Shown: positions 11,101-21,793 of the stretch, piece after piece
How positions within the stretch are numbered: the first letter of the stretch is position 1
How the letters are laid out: each line of letters begins with the position of its first letter
From: Coniochaeta sp. PMI_546
Lineage: Eukaryota; Ascomycota; Sordariomycetes; Coniochaetales; Coniochaetaceae
Assembly (NCBI GenBank): GCA_021432605.1
Contig: MU271156.1
Location: 372,001-436,000 of the forward strand
Direction of reading: 5' to 3'
DNA length: 64,000 nt
Program-made: the position numbers and the translations under genes
The notes under the pieces: model-generated
Told to the model about the DNA's origin: nothing
Seen by the model: only the letters and a program-made list of their open reading frames with translations
Databases searched by the model: none

Positions 11101-12755
11101 GAACGCCCTTGGCAGCAAAAGTCAGAGATGTTTGCCCGGCCAGTGTGAAAAATGGCTTTCCGTTCGAGCCAAGGCCGAAGCTGTAGGCGTACAAGGAGTT
11201 GGATGTTGGACAGAGGTAGATGTAGCCGCCTTCGAGGGGATAGCTTGCCGCACCACTGAAGAACGACGCAACACCTGTGAACTGGTCGATCTTCTGAAGA
11301 ACGCCATCAGTGCCGCCAGACCCCATCCTGAATCCTCCGAGGTTATTGGCGTCCAGGATGAAAATCTGGCCGGACTTGTGCATGGCCACAAGCACCTGTG
11401 TGACCCCACCGCCAGAGAAGTAAGGATCAAGCAGACTCAGCCCAGAAGATCCAAAATCACGATCCCCTCCGTTCATGTTGTCAAAATCAAACGGCTGGAA
11501 ATAATCTAATTGAGTGAGGTTTCCGGTGTTGGGGTTGACCCCCCAGGCGGATACAGCTTGCATGAGGGAGCTGATGGGGACTTTCCCGCTGGCAGGTGTG
11601 GTGCCACTGTTCACGCCGGGCCCTCCTTTGCCGTTGCTGCAGGTTCATGTCAGCTCGCTTCTTGAGTCAACCGCATGTTCACGAAAGCGTTACATACCCA
11701 GTCACAACAAAGACACGGTTGGTAGCCTCGTCGACCGCAGGGGGCTGACCAGACATCCAGATACCAGCCTTGCCTCCACCTTCAACGGTAATATCCAGAG
11801 ACTGTGGGGACGGGGCTCCAGGTGCAGCTTGCATAGCCTGCATGTTCGTGATGCCAACGCCAGTCGTCTTACTAACCGTCATCAAGTACCCGCTATCAAG
11901 AAATATGGATCAGTACTTTTCTAGACAACCGGGAGGTCATTGGGGACCAACTTACGTGTAGTTAAAGTTGTCGCAGTGACCACCAAACGGTAGCACAATG
12001 GTATTCCCCAGCTGCGTTATGGCTGATCGCTGGAGGAGCGTTCCGGCGACAAAGTAACGGCTGAGATCGTTGTTGGCCGGCTTGTTTTCGAGGATGTACG
12101 GCCAACCGGGAATATCCGTCAACGTCGGCAGCGTCACGGCGTAGAGCTTATATTGGCCTATGCGAATTGGTTACTTTCACTCTCTGACTTCAGAGGAAGC
12201 ACTCGTACTAACCACTGATAGTGTTGATCGGCCCTGTTTGGCCGCCCTTGTAGCCTTTTGAGGTGAAGTACATGATATTAGTATTCTTGTCGATGACTGG
12301 CGTGGCCGTGATACCAATATTGCCCGGGATATCACCACAGTTGGCATCGGTTGACGAGAAGGGCGGGTCGAGTGTGCGTTGGGCGATGAGAGTGCCGGTA
12401 ATGCCATCCCACACTCTGACAATGTTAAGATTCGACACTACAATGACCAGTTCGTTGCCACCACCCGGAGGTGTCCAGACAAGCGGCTTCGCATGGACCA
12501 ACTCGCCCTGTGTCGACAGTAATTGACCTGTCCATTGCGCCGTCCACGAACTGATTTTGGCAGGGTCGATAGGGTGATTGGGCAGATAGCCCGATTGCGC
12601 TGAATCCTAGTGAACGAGTAAGTCATGAGCTTGGAACTTGAGTTCACGAGGTTACCATGACCTACGGCATCTTGCAGTGTATCTGTCGACACCCAGGACC
12701 GCACGAGAGATGGCAGCAAGGCGGCTGCCACTCCGGCAAGTGTTGACAGCCTCAT
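8112..12755 (-). CDS. Secreted PQQ-type propeller / WSC / multicopper oxidase fusion
   Basis: Six exons (12656-12755, 12213-12599, 11956-12157, 11698-11892, 8975-11636, 8112-8903) give 1445 residues; each junction is canonical GT-AG and keeps frame. Residues 1-20 look like a signal peptide. About 25-545 form a quinoprotein-like beta-propeller (NIGITATPVIDKN, GGKAGIWMSGQ, FGGHCDNFNYTG, DRDFGSSGLSLLDP). A Ser/Thr linker (550-670) leads to a WSC domain (674-770; YYGCYTE, ECYCGN, YQYCGAG), a second Ser/Thr linker, and a multicopper oxidase (about 901-1445). The oxidase has all four copper motifs: HFHG, WWHAH, HPFHLHGH and HCHTEWHVESGL. The GAEPVP stretch near 1072 resembles the Fet3 region carrying the iron-site glutamate. 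No C-terminal membrane helix is present, so it should be secreted or wall-bound through WSC. Substrate is unknown: laccase-like or ferroxidase-like. Confidence 0.88.
9818..10210 (-). repeat. Ser/Thr-rich linker with short tandem repeats
   Basis: This stretch codes for the second Ser/Thr linker of the fusion gene. It includes a perfect unit of about 24 bases (GCTGGTAGAAGAGAAATC core) repeated around 10010-10070. It should be heavily O-mannosylated and form an extended spacer. Confidence 0.7.
10500..10872 (-). repeat. Ser/Thr-rich linker between propeller and WSC
   Basis: Coding sequence of low complexity, almost only serine and threonine codons, joins the propeller to the WSC domain. Long open frames on the opposite strand here are shadows of this composition. 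Confidence 0.7.
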
Positions 12756-12787
12756 GGCGGGTGTATAGTTACTTGACTAGGACACCG

Positions 12788-12802
12788 AAGACATATATAT
12801 TA
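12788..12802 (-). promoter_or_regulatory. TATA-like element of the fusion gene
   Basis: The minus strand reads TTAATATATATGTC about 35-45 bases upstream of the ATG at 12755. Position and sequence suit a TATA box with a very short 5' leader, if transcription starts close to the ATG. Confidence 0.4.
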
Positions 12803-15800
12803 AGTCGTAAGGCCAATATCACATCCCCTAAAGAAAAGCAACGATAGAACGTCCAGCAGCTTGACTGTGGACCAAAAGAATGACTTGAAGATACCGATGA
12901 AGGTATACAGAATGACAGAACGACCGACACTGGGGAAAGAAAACAAGAGGTTTGATGGCATCGGGGCTACCACGACGCTATATTTCCTGGTGCGATCGAG
13001 GTAACATTGAACCAGGGAAAGACAAGCGCCCCCAGGGCTGACGGCAATTCCGAAAAGGGAAACGTATCGACATCCCAACCCGTGCCCTCCATGGTGTGTC
13101 TTTGTTCCTTGACACACTGTCTGACCTTTCGCTCAAGCTTGTCCGCTAGTAGTACGGCTAGCACTGGCTAGCAGCTTAACACAACAGCTCTGGAGCCGGC
13201 ACAAGCTTCTCTGCACGGTCCCGCCCGAGACAGAAGCATTTCTCGACCTGAATCAGTTGTTGACATTGAAGACATTCTGGCACTTCGCTTGTGAAGTTCT
13301 CGAATTACTGGAAGCTGCTTCATCCCACTCTCATCCCATGTCGCGAGGATACGCTGCGGCGCGAACCAGAAATCTGGGTCGACGCTCGACAAGGGGAGAG
13401 AAGCAAGGACGTGAGATAGGAGTCCAGAATGCAACGCTAGTATCTTGGCAATTGGGCGTCGTTGTTCTGGACCGAGCTTTGGTTGTTAGGGGGCCCTGGG
13501 GGCGTCAGCTCTTGGCGATCACCCATCAAAGCTTCGCAGGGAAGATAACCCTTGCACATGGTTGGAACATTGACAGCACAAATGCCAGGAACAGGAAATA
13601 GATGGGCCTGGACCCGCTTAGCAGCAGGGGCCAATGGAGCTGATCGGGGTTAGCGTCGTGGTACGTCCCAGCAGCCACACAACCTTAAACTGTTGAGGCG
13701 TCCTGGGCATCAGCAATATTGCCAGGAGCTGTGGGTCTGGCCAATACTACCGTGGCAGCATGGTACTTCCAAGTCGGCGATTGGCGATTGGAGCCAAGCC
13801 AAGTCTTGGGAAACAGCTGCACTATTGAATTTCCTGTTTGCCGACTCGAGCAACGGCCGGTCTGGCTGCAAGGTCACGGTCGTATGCCACATTTTCGCCC
13901 TTTCAGCCCTCAAGGATGCAAAGTTTGATCGCCAAAATACCGTCATACCGTGTGATTCATGTCCGGAAAGGGGAAAGTACACAGGCAAACTGATGAACAC
14001 TCAGTGATGTACACGTGTACTGCCGCAATCGCAGCGCGCCTCCGGAAATTTGCATCGATTTTGTTATCAAGGACACTCCTGACCCTTATGTACATGCACA
14101 CCTGCAGATTCCATTGCTGGGATCGTAGTCCTCCTCAGTGGATCGGGTCACTCGCCCGAGCCAATTGCCCAATGCAAGACTGTCACTGCTACCCACGCGC
14201 GGTATATTGCTGACTTGCTGACTGATACCGTTACTGCTCAATAAGGTAGGTATACATTCGCGAACCTTGGTCAAAGAGACTCCACTTTATTCCTGTCTCC
14301 CACATACTGTGGTAGGTCGGCTATTTTTGTTCCTCTGAGCTTCCCAACTTCCAAGAAACGAATGCCCACATCCCGCGCCCATCCACTCCTTAGTTTTCCT
14401 GGTTGTGTGCAATATCGAACGGCGGGAGGGCCACGTCCCCGGGGCTGGCAATTTATTCGTTGCGTCGTAAAGGCGCAGCCGTGCCGTGGAAGGTTATTGC
14501 GGACGGGAAAGATGTGAAGCACCGTTGGCGCCCTTAAGATGGCGTCGCTGCAGTTAAATGTGCATTCATTCTGGTCACTCCTGGTTGGACATCCTATAAG
14601 ACCATCATACGACATCGTTGTGACACGGAGGGCTATCCAACGGGTGGCACCGGCCTGGCTCCCGGTGAAACCTGCCGGTAGTCACTGACGAGACAGCTCT
14701 GGACGTAACAGAAGGCATCTCATGCTACGGAGAAGCGTTTGTTCTTTTCAATATTGAGTAATATGAACAACATCTCTGCCATGGGGCTCAGCTGTTCGGC
14801 ACACGTAGGTTGCGCAGCAACCCAGCAATATCGAAGCGTAGATGCAGTGGGATGCCGCAAGTCAAATCAGACGAGGAGAGGTGCGGTCAGTCGACCTAAT
14901 CAAGCTCCTAGCTCGTTGAAGGGCTGCGGAGATCTGAAAACCTGTCATGATCGCGGTATGTGACACACTCCTGAGATATTGAGGACTGTTTCGTTCGCCT
15001 GTTGTCGTCCGCGACATACTCCTCATCCGAACGGACATGCGACCACCGTCGGGATACAGGTTCAATCAAGGCGGTTATATCTACCCAATGCCCGAAGCTG
15101 GGTTCAGGGAGCAGCTGAGTTGAGTGGAGGTGGCACCGCCAGATACACCGGGCCGTCGAGGTTGTCGAAGAGGATAAAAGTTGGGCTAGACAGAGTCTTC
15201 GATCACACCCGGATATCCTGGACAAACCCCCTAGCACTTGACGACTTTGTTCATCTGTGTCTTGCGGCAGGGTCTGTTCGATTGTTTTATCATACGGAAG
15301 AAATCCCTGAGAGTATGTCGGGTACTTGTTGGTGCAATCTCCGTCATGTCATGTCCTTCTCCAAACTTTTCATTCTGTTCATCGCTGCGCGCAGTTTCTT
15401 GTCAAAATTGAACCAGCAAGTTTCGTGTTGAATCCCACGGCCGCGGTATGCAGTACATACCGCCGCTCAATTGAGGTTCGGCGGAGCTCATTGGGTCCAA
15501 GGCCTGATGATGCCATAACAACGAAGTCGAAGCATCACGACGAGGACACCTTCAGAGTCGATCTTCAAAGTGCCTTGCCGCCATTCAAGACAGGTGCTGA
15601 TATCTGCACCGAAATCGCCGATATCTCCAGCATCATCGCGCTGTAACAACTCTGCGGCGTGGAGGTTCAGTTCCACACATCTAATGTGTTGCTTTCTTGC
15701 TTGATAGTCATGCTGCCAGGTATACATTAGCCATTATGGACGGGGTCGATCATCAATCCCATGGTGACAAGTTGTCATGAATTTACCACCAAGTCTGTCA

Positions 15801-16569
15801 TATGTGCTAGCGCTGCGCCTTGAATCTGAGCTGCATGATGATTACCTCAGTTTTATCATTGGACATGTCGGCACCCAAGTGTCAAAGAGCATGATAGCCC
15901 AGCTCTCCCTTGAGCCTCCATGGTCCATGGAAATCCCAATTTGTGGCCTCTTTACAACCTGTATCACGTCGCGAGACTTCGCCTTGGGCGATCTACACAT
16001 TCATGACGCCAATAAGAAGCTCGTTGTAAACATCAGTTGGACTAGCTTCTTGAACGACCAAGGATAAGCTGAGCCTTACTGTGTAACTGGACATGGGATT
16101 TCTGATTTAAAGGCCAAGCGCCATTCATCTAAAATCCTGCCCTCCCAAAATCATCGTCCGTCAACGTCCAATCTATTATTTACGAGCATTCGCCATACCA
16201 TGACTTTCAGTCAAGGCATCGCGTAACTATTTACTTGCTTGTGCCCCTCGACCTTGCGTGGTTGACCAGGCAATCCCTCTATCCTCTGTTACTCTATTTT
16301 AACAGATCAAAAGTCAAGACACCCACGGGCCCTACCATGGTATGGAAGACCCTACCCGACTACAGTGTGCCCAGGCTCAACTTATTCAGATACCTGATCG
16401 CAGAGCCCAGACAGAGGTTACAGTCCCAACATCTATGAGCCGACCCACGACTAAAGGCAAACTTCTTATTGACCTCCAAATTTATCATTCATGTGCGCGA
16501 CCGTCTGACTAATGCTGACTGAACCCCATCGCTCTTAGGCAGGCAACAATTAGCCAATCCCGGCGCAGA
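12803..16569. other. Gene-poor region, no supported gene
   Basis: About 3.8 kb without a recognisable protein. Open frames are short, overlap on both strands and contain no family motifs. The longest plausible single frame is 15777-16067 (+, 96 residues, unrecognised). I see no RNA gene or transposon ends. Confidence 0.5.
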
Positions 16570-17100
16570 CGAGTTGAGCTTCCGCAACTCAGGAGGAGCA
16601 GGCAATGTGCGGCCTCACAGTAGACGATGCGAAGGCCACGGTGGCGGTGCGGGCGGTGTCAAGAGGCAGGGGAAAACGGGATGTTTAAGCCCGGAGGTAC
16701 AGGCGGTGCCTACCAACTACCGGGCACAACCAGGGACAGGGAGGGCGTGACCCCGGAGGCGGACAGTGCCGGGCCCGCACCAGAGGTGGTCTCGAACCCC
16801 TTGCTCGCGGTAGCAAGAGGTTGCGGAGGGTCTGTTGGACAACGAGATAGTCATGATTGCCAAGGCGGCGGCGATGTCGATCAATATCAAGGCACTCGAG
16901 GCAACCAGGGACAGGGAGGACGTGGTCGTAAAGGCAAACATTTCGGCGATCCACCAGTGGTGGACTCAATCCCGGTATGGGGGAGTTTAACCCGGGTAAC
17001 TCAGCAGGGGCAGGGAACAGGCGGCCTCGCGGCAATGACCCGGAGGGCCATGGCGATGATGCCGGCGGTATCGAGAAGCGGTATTGAGGAGCTGGGGCCC
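16570..17100. repeat. Internally repetitive G-rich block
   Basis: Two imperfect copies of a roughly 95-base unit lie at about 16577-16670 and 16984-17090; both contain AACTCAG, GCAGG and GCGGCCTC in the same order. A second repeat, CAACCAGGGACAGGGAGG, occurs at about 16727 and 16907. In one plus frame the copies read as Gly/Asn/Arg-rich protein (NSAGAGNRRPRGNDPEGHGD). No frame stays open across the block with a convincing start. It could be a decayed glycine-rich repeat gene. Confidence 0.45.
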
Positions 17101-18264
17101 AATAGGGCGACCACATGTGAATGTCGGCCAGACTCTGACTCTCATGGAGGGAGTGGCGGACATGGTACTCGAGGCGTTTTGTGGTGCGCACAGAGGAAGT
17201 CTTGTCGAAAAAGAAGCGGTGCCTGGAGGGGGTTTGTGAAAGACAGCATTGCAATGGGCGCAAGGTGGACAGTATTTGCCAACCAGATCGATCGATGTCT
17301 GTGCAGATGGGGGAGTGGTCTGCTCAGAGAGAGATCGCGCCTCACTTTGTAGAGAGAGACAAAATAATATGTTTTGCCTCGACAGAGCAGACACGCATGT
17401 CCTCATATCGAAACCACGCAGCCACACTACACTGTTCGGTTGGTACTGAAGGAATTGAGACGGCTACTGGTTCTACTTTCGACTAATGGAGGAAAAATGG
17501 TTGCTACTGGGCCCTTTTCGGCTGTATTGTATGTCAGATTGTCCTCACGGCTCCCAAGACGTTCTTCGGGACAGTGCTAGGGTTGCGTTATACCTGCTTC
17601 ACGCTCGTGTGGTGTAATGGAGACGGCCAGTCGTGACATGAAGTAACAACTCCAGACGATTCCTGAGACTGTCTACTCCAGGGATGCAAGTTGGAAAGTG
17701 TTAAAAGAGTCGAGAGAACGTGAATCAGGCCGCCACGTTCGAGATACACTTGACGCAACATGGGCAGTAACATGAATGAATCTGAACGGTGAAGTCTTCG
17801 CAGTCACGAGATGTCCTGGACTGGAGACACCAGAAGAATCGCAATCAGTCTGGATCTTACGACACGCATAGGCAGACCTGGTACGTACCATTGCCAAATA
17901 CCAGAATGACGCGCTCGTGTACTTCGCACCCGTTTAAGTTTAGAACGACCCTGAATCAGCCCAATGAAAAATTGACCATGGTCCGTAAAATCACAACCTT
18001 AGGTACAAAGTCAATATGGTGAAGAGGTACGTCGCGTCACGTCAGGACACGACGCGCGAAATCAGGATGATCAGCCCAGGATGGTCTCGTAGATAAATGG
18101 ACTTCCTTCCAGCCAGGGAATCCTTCTCTTTTCCCCCTTCTCCAACCCACTCTCATACCAGTCTTGTAAGTGTCGACGTCCCTGTCTTACTTCTTTGCCT
18201 TGCTTAAGCAGGTCGAGTCCCCTAGACAGTTATAGATTTTCAACCATACTCTTGGTCTTCAAAC
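17101..18264. other. Intergenic, no gene seen
   Basis: Nothing with family resemblance is visible. One plus frame at about 17115-17220 looks protein-like (NVGQTLTLMEGVADMVLEAF) but is isolated. Confidence 0.5.
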
Positions 18265-18375
18265 TCATACCTTATGCTTCGCACCTCATGTACTGAGCTG
18301 CATACCTCACGCCTCATGCTTCGTACCTCACACCTGATACATGTCTCATGCTACATATCTCATGCCTCATATCAA
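18265..18375 (+). repeat. Degenerate short tandem repeat (CCTCATGCTTCGTA-like)
   Basis: Several diverged copies of a CCTCATGC / TACCTCAC motif spaced about 14-20 bases apart fill this stretch. It is non-coding. Confidence 0.5.
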
Positions 18376-18599
18376 AATCTATGTTCTACCAAGCTTGTTA
18401 CACATAATTTATCCATTGTATTCTCACAATTATGCGTCTGCATATGTCGTCGTCATGTTGTTGCTGTCACTCAGACCATTATTTCTTCTGGACTATCTAC
18501 CCCATATTTACTCTGTTTCTTCAGGCTCTACCATATGTCTTCACATAACTCATGTTATCCCAAGTTTGAACAATTGCAGACGTACTCGCCGCTCCTCAT

Positions 18600-18758
18600 T
18601 TGACCATTGCTTTATGTCCTTAATCGTTGTTCTGTCCTTGACCATTGTTTTATGTCCTTGACTATTGTTTTATGTCCTTGACCATTGGTTTATGTCCTTG
18701 ACCATTGTTTTATGTCCTTGATCATTGTTTTATGTCCTTGATCATTACTTTATATCAT
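18600..18758 (+). repeat. 20-base minisatellite, about eight copies
   Basis: The unit TTGACCATTGTTTTATGTCC is repeated about eight times. Most differences between copies are C-to-T or G-to-A transitions; one copy is about two bases shorter. Confidence 0.85.
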
Positions 18759-18852
18759 GGAATATACTACCTCCTTGATGCTGATGGACGACCTCCTTCT
18801 CGACGGACCCCTATTCACTGATATGGCAAATGCTGACTAAGCGATATGATAG

Positions 18853-19895
18853 TACCAACAGCAACAACAGCAACAGCAGCAACAGCAGCAACAGCAGCAA
18901 CAGCAGCAACAGCAGCAACAGCAGCAACAGCAGCAACAGCAGCAACAGCAGCAACAGCAGCAACANNNNNNNNNNNNNNNNNNNNNNNNNNNNNNNNNNN
19001 NNNNNNNNNNNNNNNNNNNNNNNNNNNNNNNNNNNNNNNNNNNNNNNNNNNNNNNNNNNNNNNNNNNNNNNNNNNNNNNNNNNNNNNNNNNNNNNNNNNN
19101 NNNNNNNNNNNNNNNNNNNNNNNNNNNNNNNNNNNNNNNNNNNNNNNNNNNNNNNNNNNNNNNNNNNNNNNNNNNNNNNNNNNNNNNNNNNNNNNNNNNN
19201 NNNNNNNNNNNNNNNNNNNNNNNNNNNNNNNNNNNNNNNNNNNNNNNNNNNNNNNNNNNNNNNNNNNNNNNNNNNNNNNNNNNNNNNNNNNNNNNNNNNN
19301 NNNNNNNNNNNNNNNNNNNNNNNNNNNNNNNNNNNNNNNNNNNNNNNNNNNNNNNNNNNNNNNNNNNNNNNNNNNNNNNNNNNNNNNNNNNNNNNNNNNN
19401 NNNNNNNNNNNNNNNNNNNNNNNNNNNNNNNNNNNNNNNNNNNNNNNNNNNNNNNNNNNNNNNNNNNNNNNNNNNNNNNNNNNNNNNNNNNNNNNNNNNN
19501 NNNNNNNNNNNNNNNNNNNNNNNNNNNNNNNNNNNNNNNNNNNNNNNNNNNNNNNNNNNNNNNNNNNNNNNNNNNNNNNNNNNNNNNNNNNNNNNNNNNN
19601 NNNNNNNNNNNNNNNNNNNNNNNNNNNNNNNNNNNNNNNNNNNNNNNNNNNNNNNNNNNNNNNNNNNNNNNNNNNNNNNNNNNNNNNNNNNNNNNNNNNN
19701 NNNNNNNNNNNNNNNNNNNNNNNNNNNNNNNNNNNNNNNNNNNNNNNNNNNNNNNNNNNNNNNNNNNNNNNNNNNGAGAAGGAGAAGGAGAAGGAGAAGG
19801 AGAAGGAGAAGGAGAAGGAGAAGGAGAAGGAGAAGGAGAAGGAGAAGGAGAAGGAGAAGGCCGCCGACGGCAACGACCACATGGTGGTCGACTGA
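18853..19895 (+). CDS. Possible low-complexity protein (poly-Q ... Glu-Lys) split by the gap
   Basis: This is a tentative gene. Left of the gap a poly-glutamine exon could begin after the intron-like 3' end at 18852. Right of the gap a Glu-Lys repeat ends in AADGNDHMVVD and a stop at 19895. Poly-Q and charged tails are common in fungal transcription and signalling proteins, but no conserved domain is visible, and nothing proves that the two sides share one gene. An upstream start (MEYTTSLMLMDDLLLDGPLF, from 18757) closes at a TAA before the repeat and has no internal GT donor. Either repeat may be non-coding. Confidence 0.25.
18856..18965 (+). repeat. CAACAGCAG microsatellite
   Basis: About twelve copies of the 9-base unit CAACAGCAG run into the assembly gap. 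In one plus frame it encodes uninterrupted glutamine. That frame is closed by a TAG immediately upstream, but the preceding TGCTGACTAAGCGATATGATAG is a good intron 3' end, so a poly-Q exon could start at 18853. Confidence 0.85.
18966..19775. other. Assembly gap (810 N)
   Basis: A run of 810 undetermined bases. Different simple repeats flank the two sides, so the gap is not one collapsed repeat. Its true size is unknown. Confidence 0.98.
19776..19859 (+). repeat. GAGAAG hexanucleotide repeat
   Basis: Fourteen copies of GAGAAG follow the gap. In one plus frame they encode alternating Glu-Lys and lead to AADGNDHMVVD and a TGA at 19893-19895. Confidence 0.9.
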
Positions 19896-21415
19896 TTTGT
19901 TTTTTTTCCCTGTCGGGACATTTTTTTAACACTTTGCTGACATTTTTCAAAATTTGCTACCACAATACACATACCTTTTTTTGCTTCACTCCCAGTCCAA
20001 GATTTGGGCCAGGGCGTCTGGAGTCCGTCGAGAGCTCTGCTGTGCTCTCTGCTCTGCTAGGCTGATGCTGTCTCGGCCACCCTCAGCGGGCCGGTGGACC
20101 TCCCGTCGCTCCTCATTCAAGGTCAATTTGCCGGCTAGTGATCTCAAAGAGCTCTCCAAAGTGATTAATTTCTGCAGCGATCTTGCTCTACCGTCCAGGC
20201 CAGCGGTCTGTCAAGCGGATTTCGTGAACTCTGCCGTTACCGCATGGGACTTCTAATCGCTAAGATTCCATCTGAGAGAGATCGAAAAGCTGCCAAGTCT
20301 TTTAAGTCGTCCCTTCAGCTGCCTTCTTGCGCAGCGGTGTCGCCGATCAGCAGGCAGTTCGAGCTCGGCACTAGTCGACGCCATCAAACAATAGCACGGT
20401 GCAAGCGTGTGTATAGCGTCAAGTGCGTCGAACCGACGAGCGGCCAGATGCTGAATGGTCGAAACCCGACAGACATCATCTTTGTGGAGCTTGGAAGTTC
20501 CGCGTCTGACTTTTTCTGTTCCAGCATGATGCACATGCGGAATGCGCAGATGGATATGGTCTGGTCCCTGCAGCAAGCCGGGGCCGGTGCCTTGTGGGTC
20601 CTTGATCCGGCCATGTCTCGGCCGAAGTGGAGATGCATCACAGCACTCGCCCGAATCGCGACTTAGGGAAAGAAAAGTGGGAACAGAACTTGTTAAACTG
20701 GTAATATATTAGTCGTATCGAGCTCGCGCAGCTTGTTACACTTGTGACCTTAGTGTCGAACACAACATGACGGTTGACGGCTGAGCGACCGTTGTACGGC
20801 ACGGGTGTAAGGTTGCTCTAAACGGTGGACGCCAATCACGACAGGAAAGCACCGGCAACTGCCGCGACGATGGGAGAAAAGATGCAGGATGACATAATAT
20901 ATAACAGGTACAACTATGAGCAATAAGTTAATGCTGTGGAACAGAGAACTGCCTGGTTAAAACATCAGACAGATCACAACGTGTACAAAAGCAGAACAAA
21001 AATTTTGACGTGACATAAACGCTTGACCGGTGATCGCGGCTCGTCCTTCTCTTTCATCAATGGGAATATATAGTGCGCGCACACCCTGTAGTTGGCCACT
21101 CCGCCAAAGATCATCGCTCGGAACATCGGTCTCAGTTGGAGCGGCACCCTGTAACCGTCATAAGTCCCCGAGATCGCCGGCAGTGAGAGACCTGCAGTCA
21201 ATGAAGCAGGAGTGGAAGCTGGCGTGCGCATGTGAATGTATCACATTCGAGACCATGGGGCCGTGGGAATGCACATGTCGTATGTGTTGTCGTAATATGT
21301 ACTGGCGGATGTTCATGAAATAGAGCACCTATCGTGTTGCTCCTATGGTTGCGCGTAGGCCTGTATTGCAACGACTTGTTCAGGCAGTGCCTGACTCTCC
21401 TCATCTTCCTCCAAC
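19896..21415. other. Intergenic, no supported gene
   Basis: An unrecognised plus-strand frame at 20244-20666 (140 codons) is open but without motif or signal peptide. The rest holds nothing I can assign. Confidence 0.45.
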
Positions 21416-21793
21416 CTAGAGATCTCTACTCGTTTCGTTCAGGCTGTTTCGGCGTTCTGGCTCCCATGTCCGACTGCTCGGGCGTGCTACTGTAGCCTTG
21501 GACATGGAGCCAAAGCCCGGCATGGAAGACCATCGGTTCAGCTTCTTCCGTTCCTTAGCTGCGATAGCCTCGGGTGATGGTGATGGCGCGGAGCTCCTGT
21601 CAGCTGTCTGTGATGTGCTGTTGGTGTTTGTGGACGAGCCGGTCGTGTTAGGTGTGTTGTAGATGTACTCTCCGTCGACGTAGATGGCATTGGAGACAAA
21701 GGTCGAGCGGCGGTGGCGCCGGCGGGTGTACCGCTGCTCGAGCCGGAAGAGCTCGATCTTGGCTTGAATGCGCTCGAAAATGCTAACACCCAT
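21416..21793 (-). CDS. Small conserved fungal basic protein, function unknown
   Basis: 125 residues begin MGVSIFERIQAKIELFRLEQ, followed by an Arg-rich stretch (RYTRRRHRRSTFVSNAIYVD) and GEYIYNTP. The C-terminal half is Ser/Thr/Asn-rich and ends with RRNSLNETSRDL. The frame is open upstream to 22015, but the ATG at 21793 starts the conserved-looking part and gives a compact helix plus basic patch. I recall similar small uncharacterised proteins across Pezizomycotina, but no functional name. The basic helix suggests binding to nucleic acid or another acidic partner; this is inference. No signal peptide or membrane segment. Confidence 0.65.
   Translation of the reverse strand: MGVSIFERIQAKIELFRLEQRYTRRRHRRSTFVSNAIYVDGEYIYNTPNTTGSSTNTNSTSQTADRSSAPSPSPEAIAAKERKKLNRWSSMPGFGSMSKATVARPSSRTWEPERRNSLNETSRDL

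Noticed and set aside
16685-17263. Minus-strand frame of 192 codons, and the hydrophobic start MFAFTTTSSLSLVASSALIL
   Set aside because: No family motif; the G-rich repeats of the other strand explain the Pro/Leu/Arg composition, and the signal-like piece has no continuing frame.
18811-19972. Long frames on both strands spanning the gap
   Set aside because: They are open only because the N run has no stops; real evidence is limited to the repeat flanks.
20244-20666. Plus-strand frame of 140 codons
   Set aside because: No motif, no signal peptide, and overlapping minus frames of similar quality.
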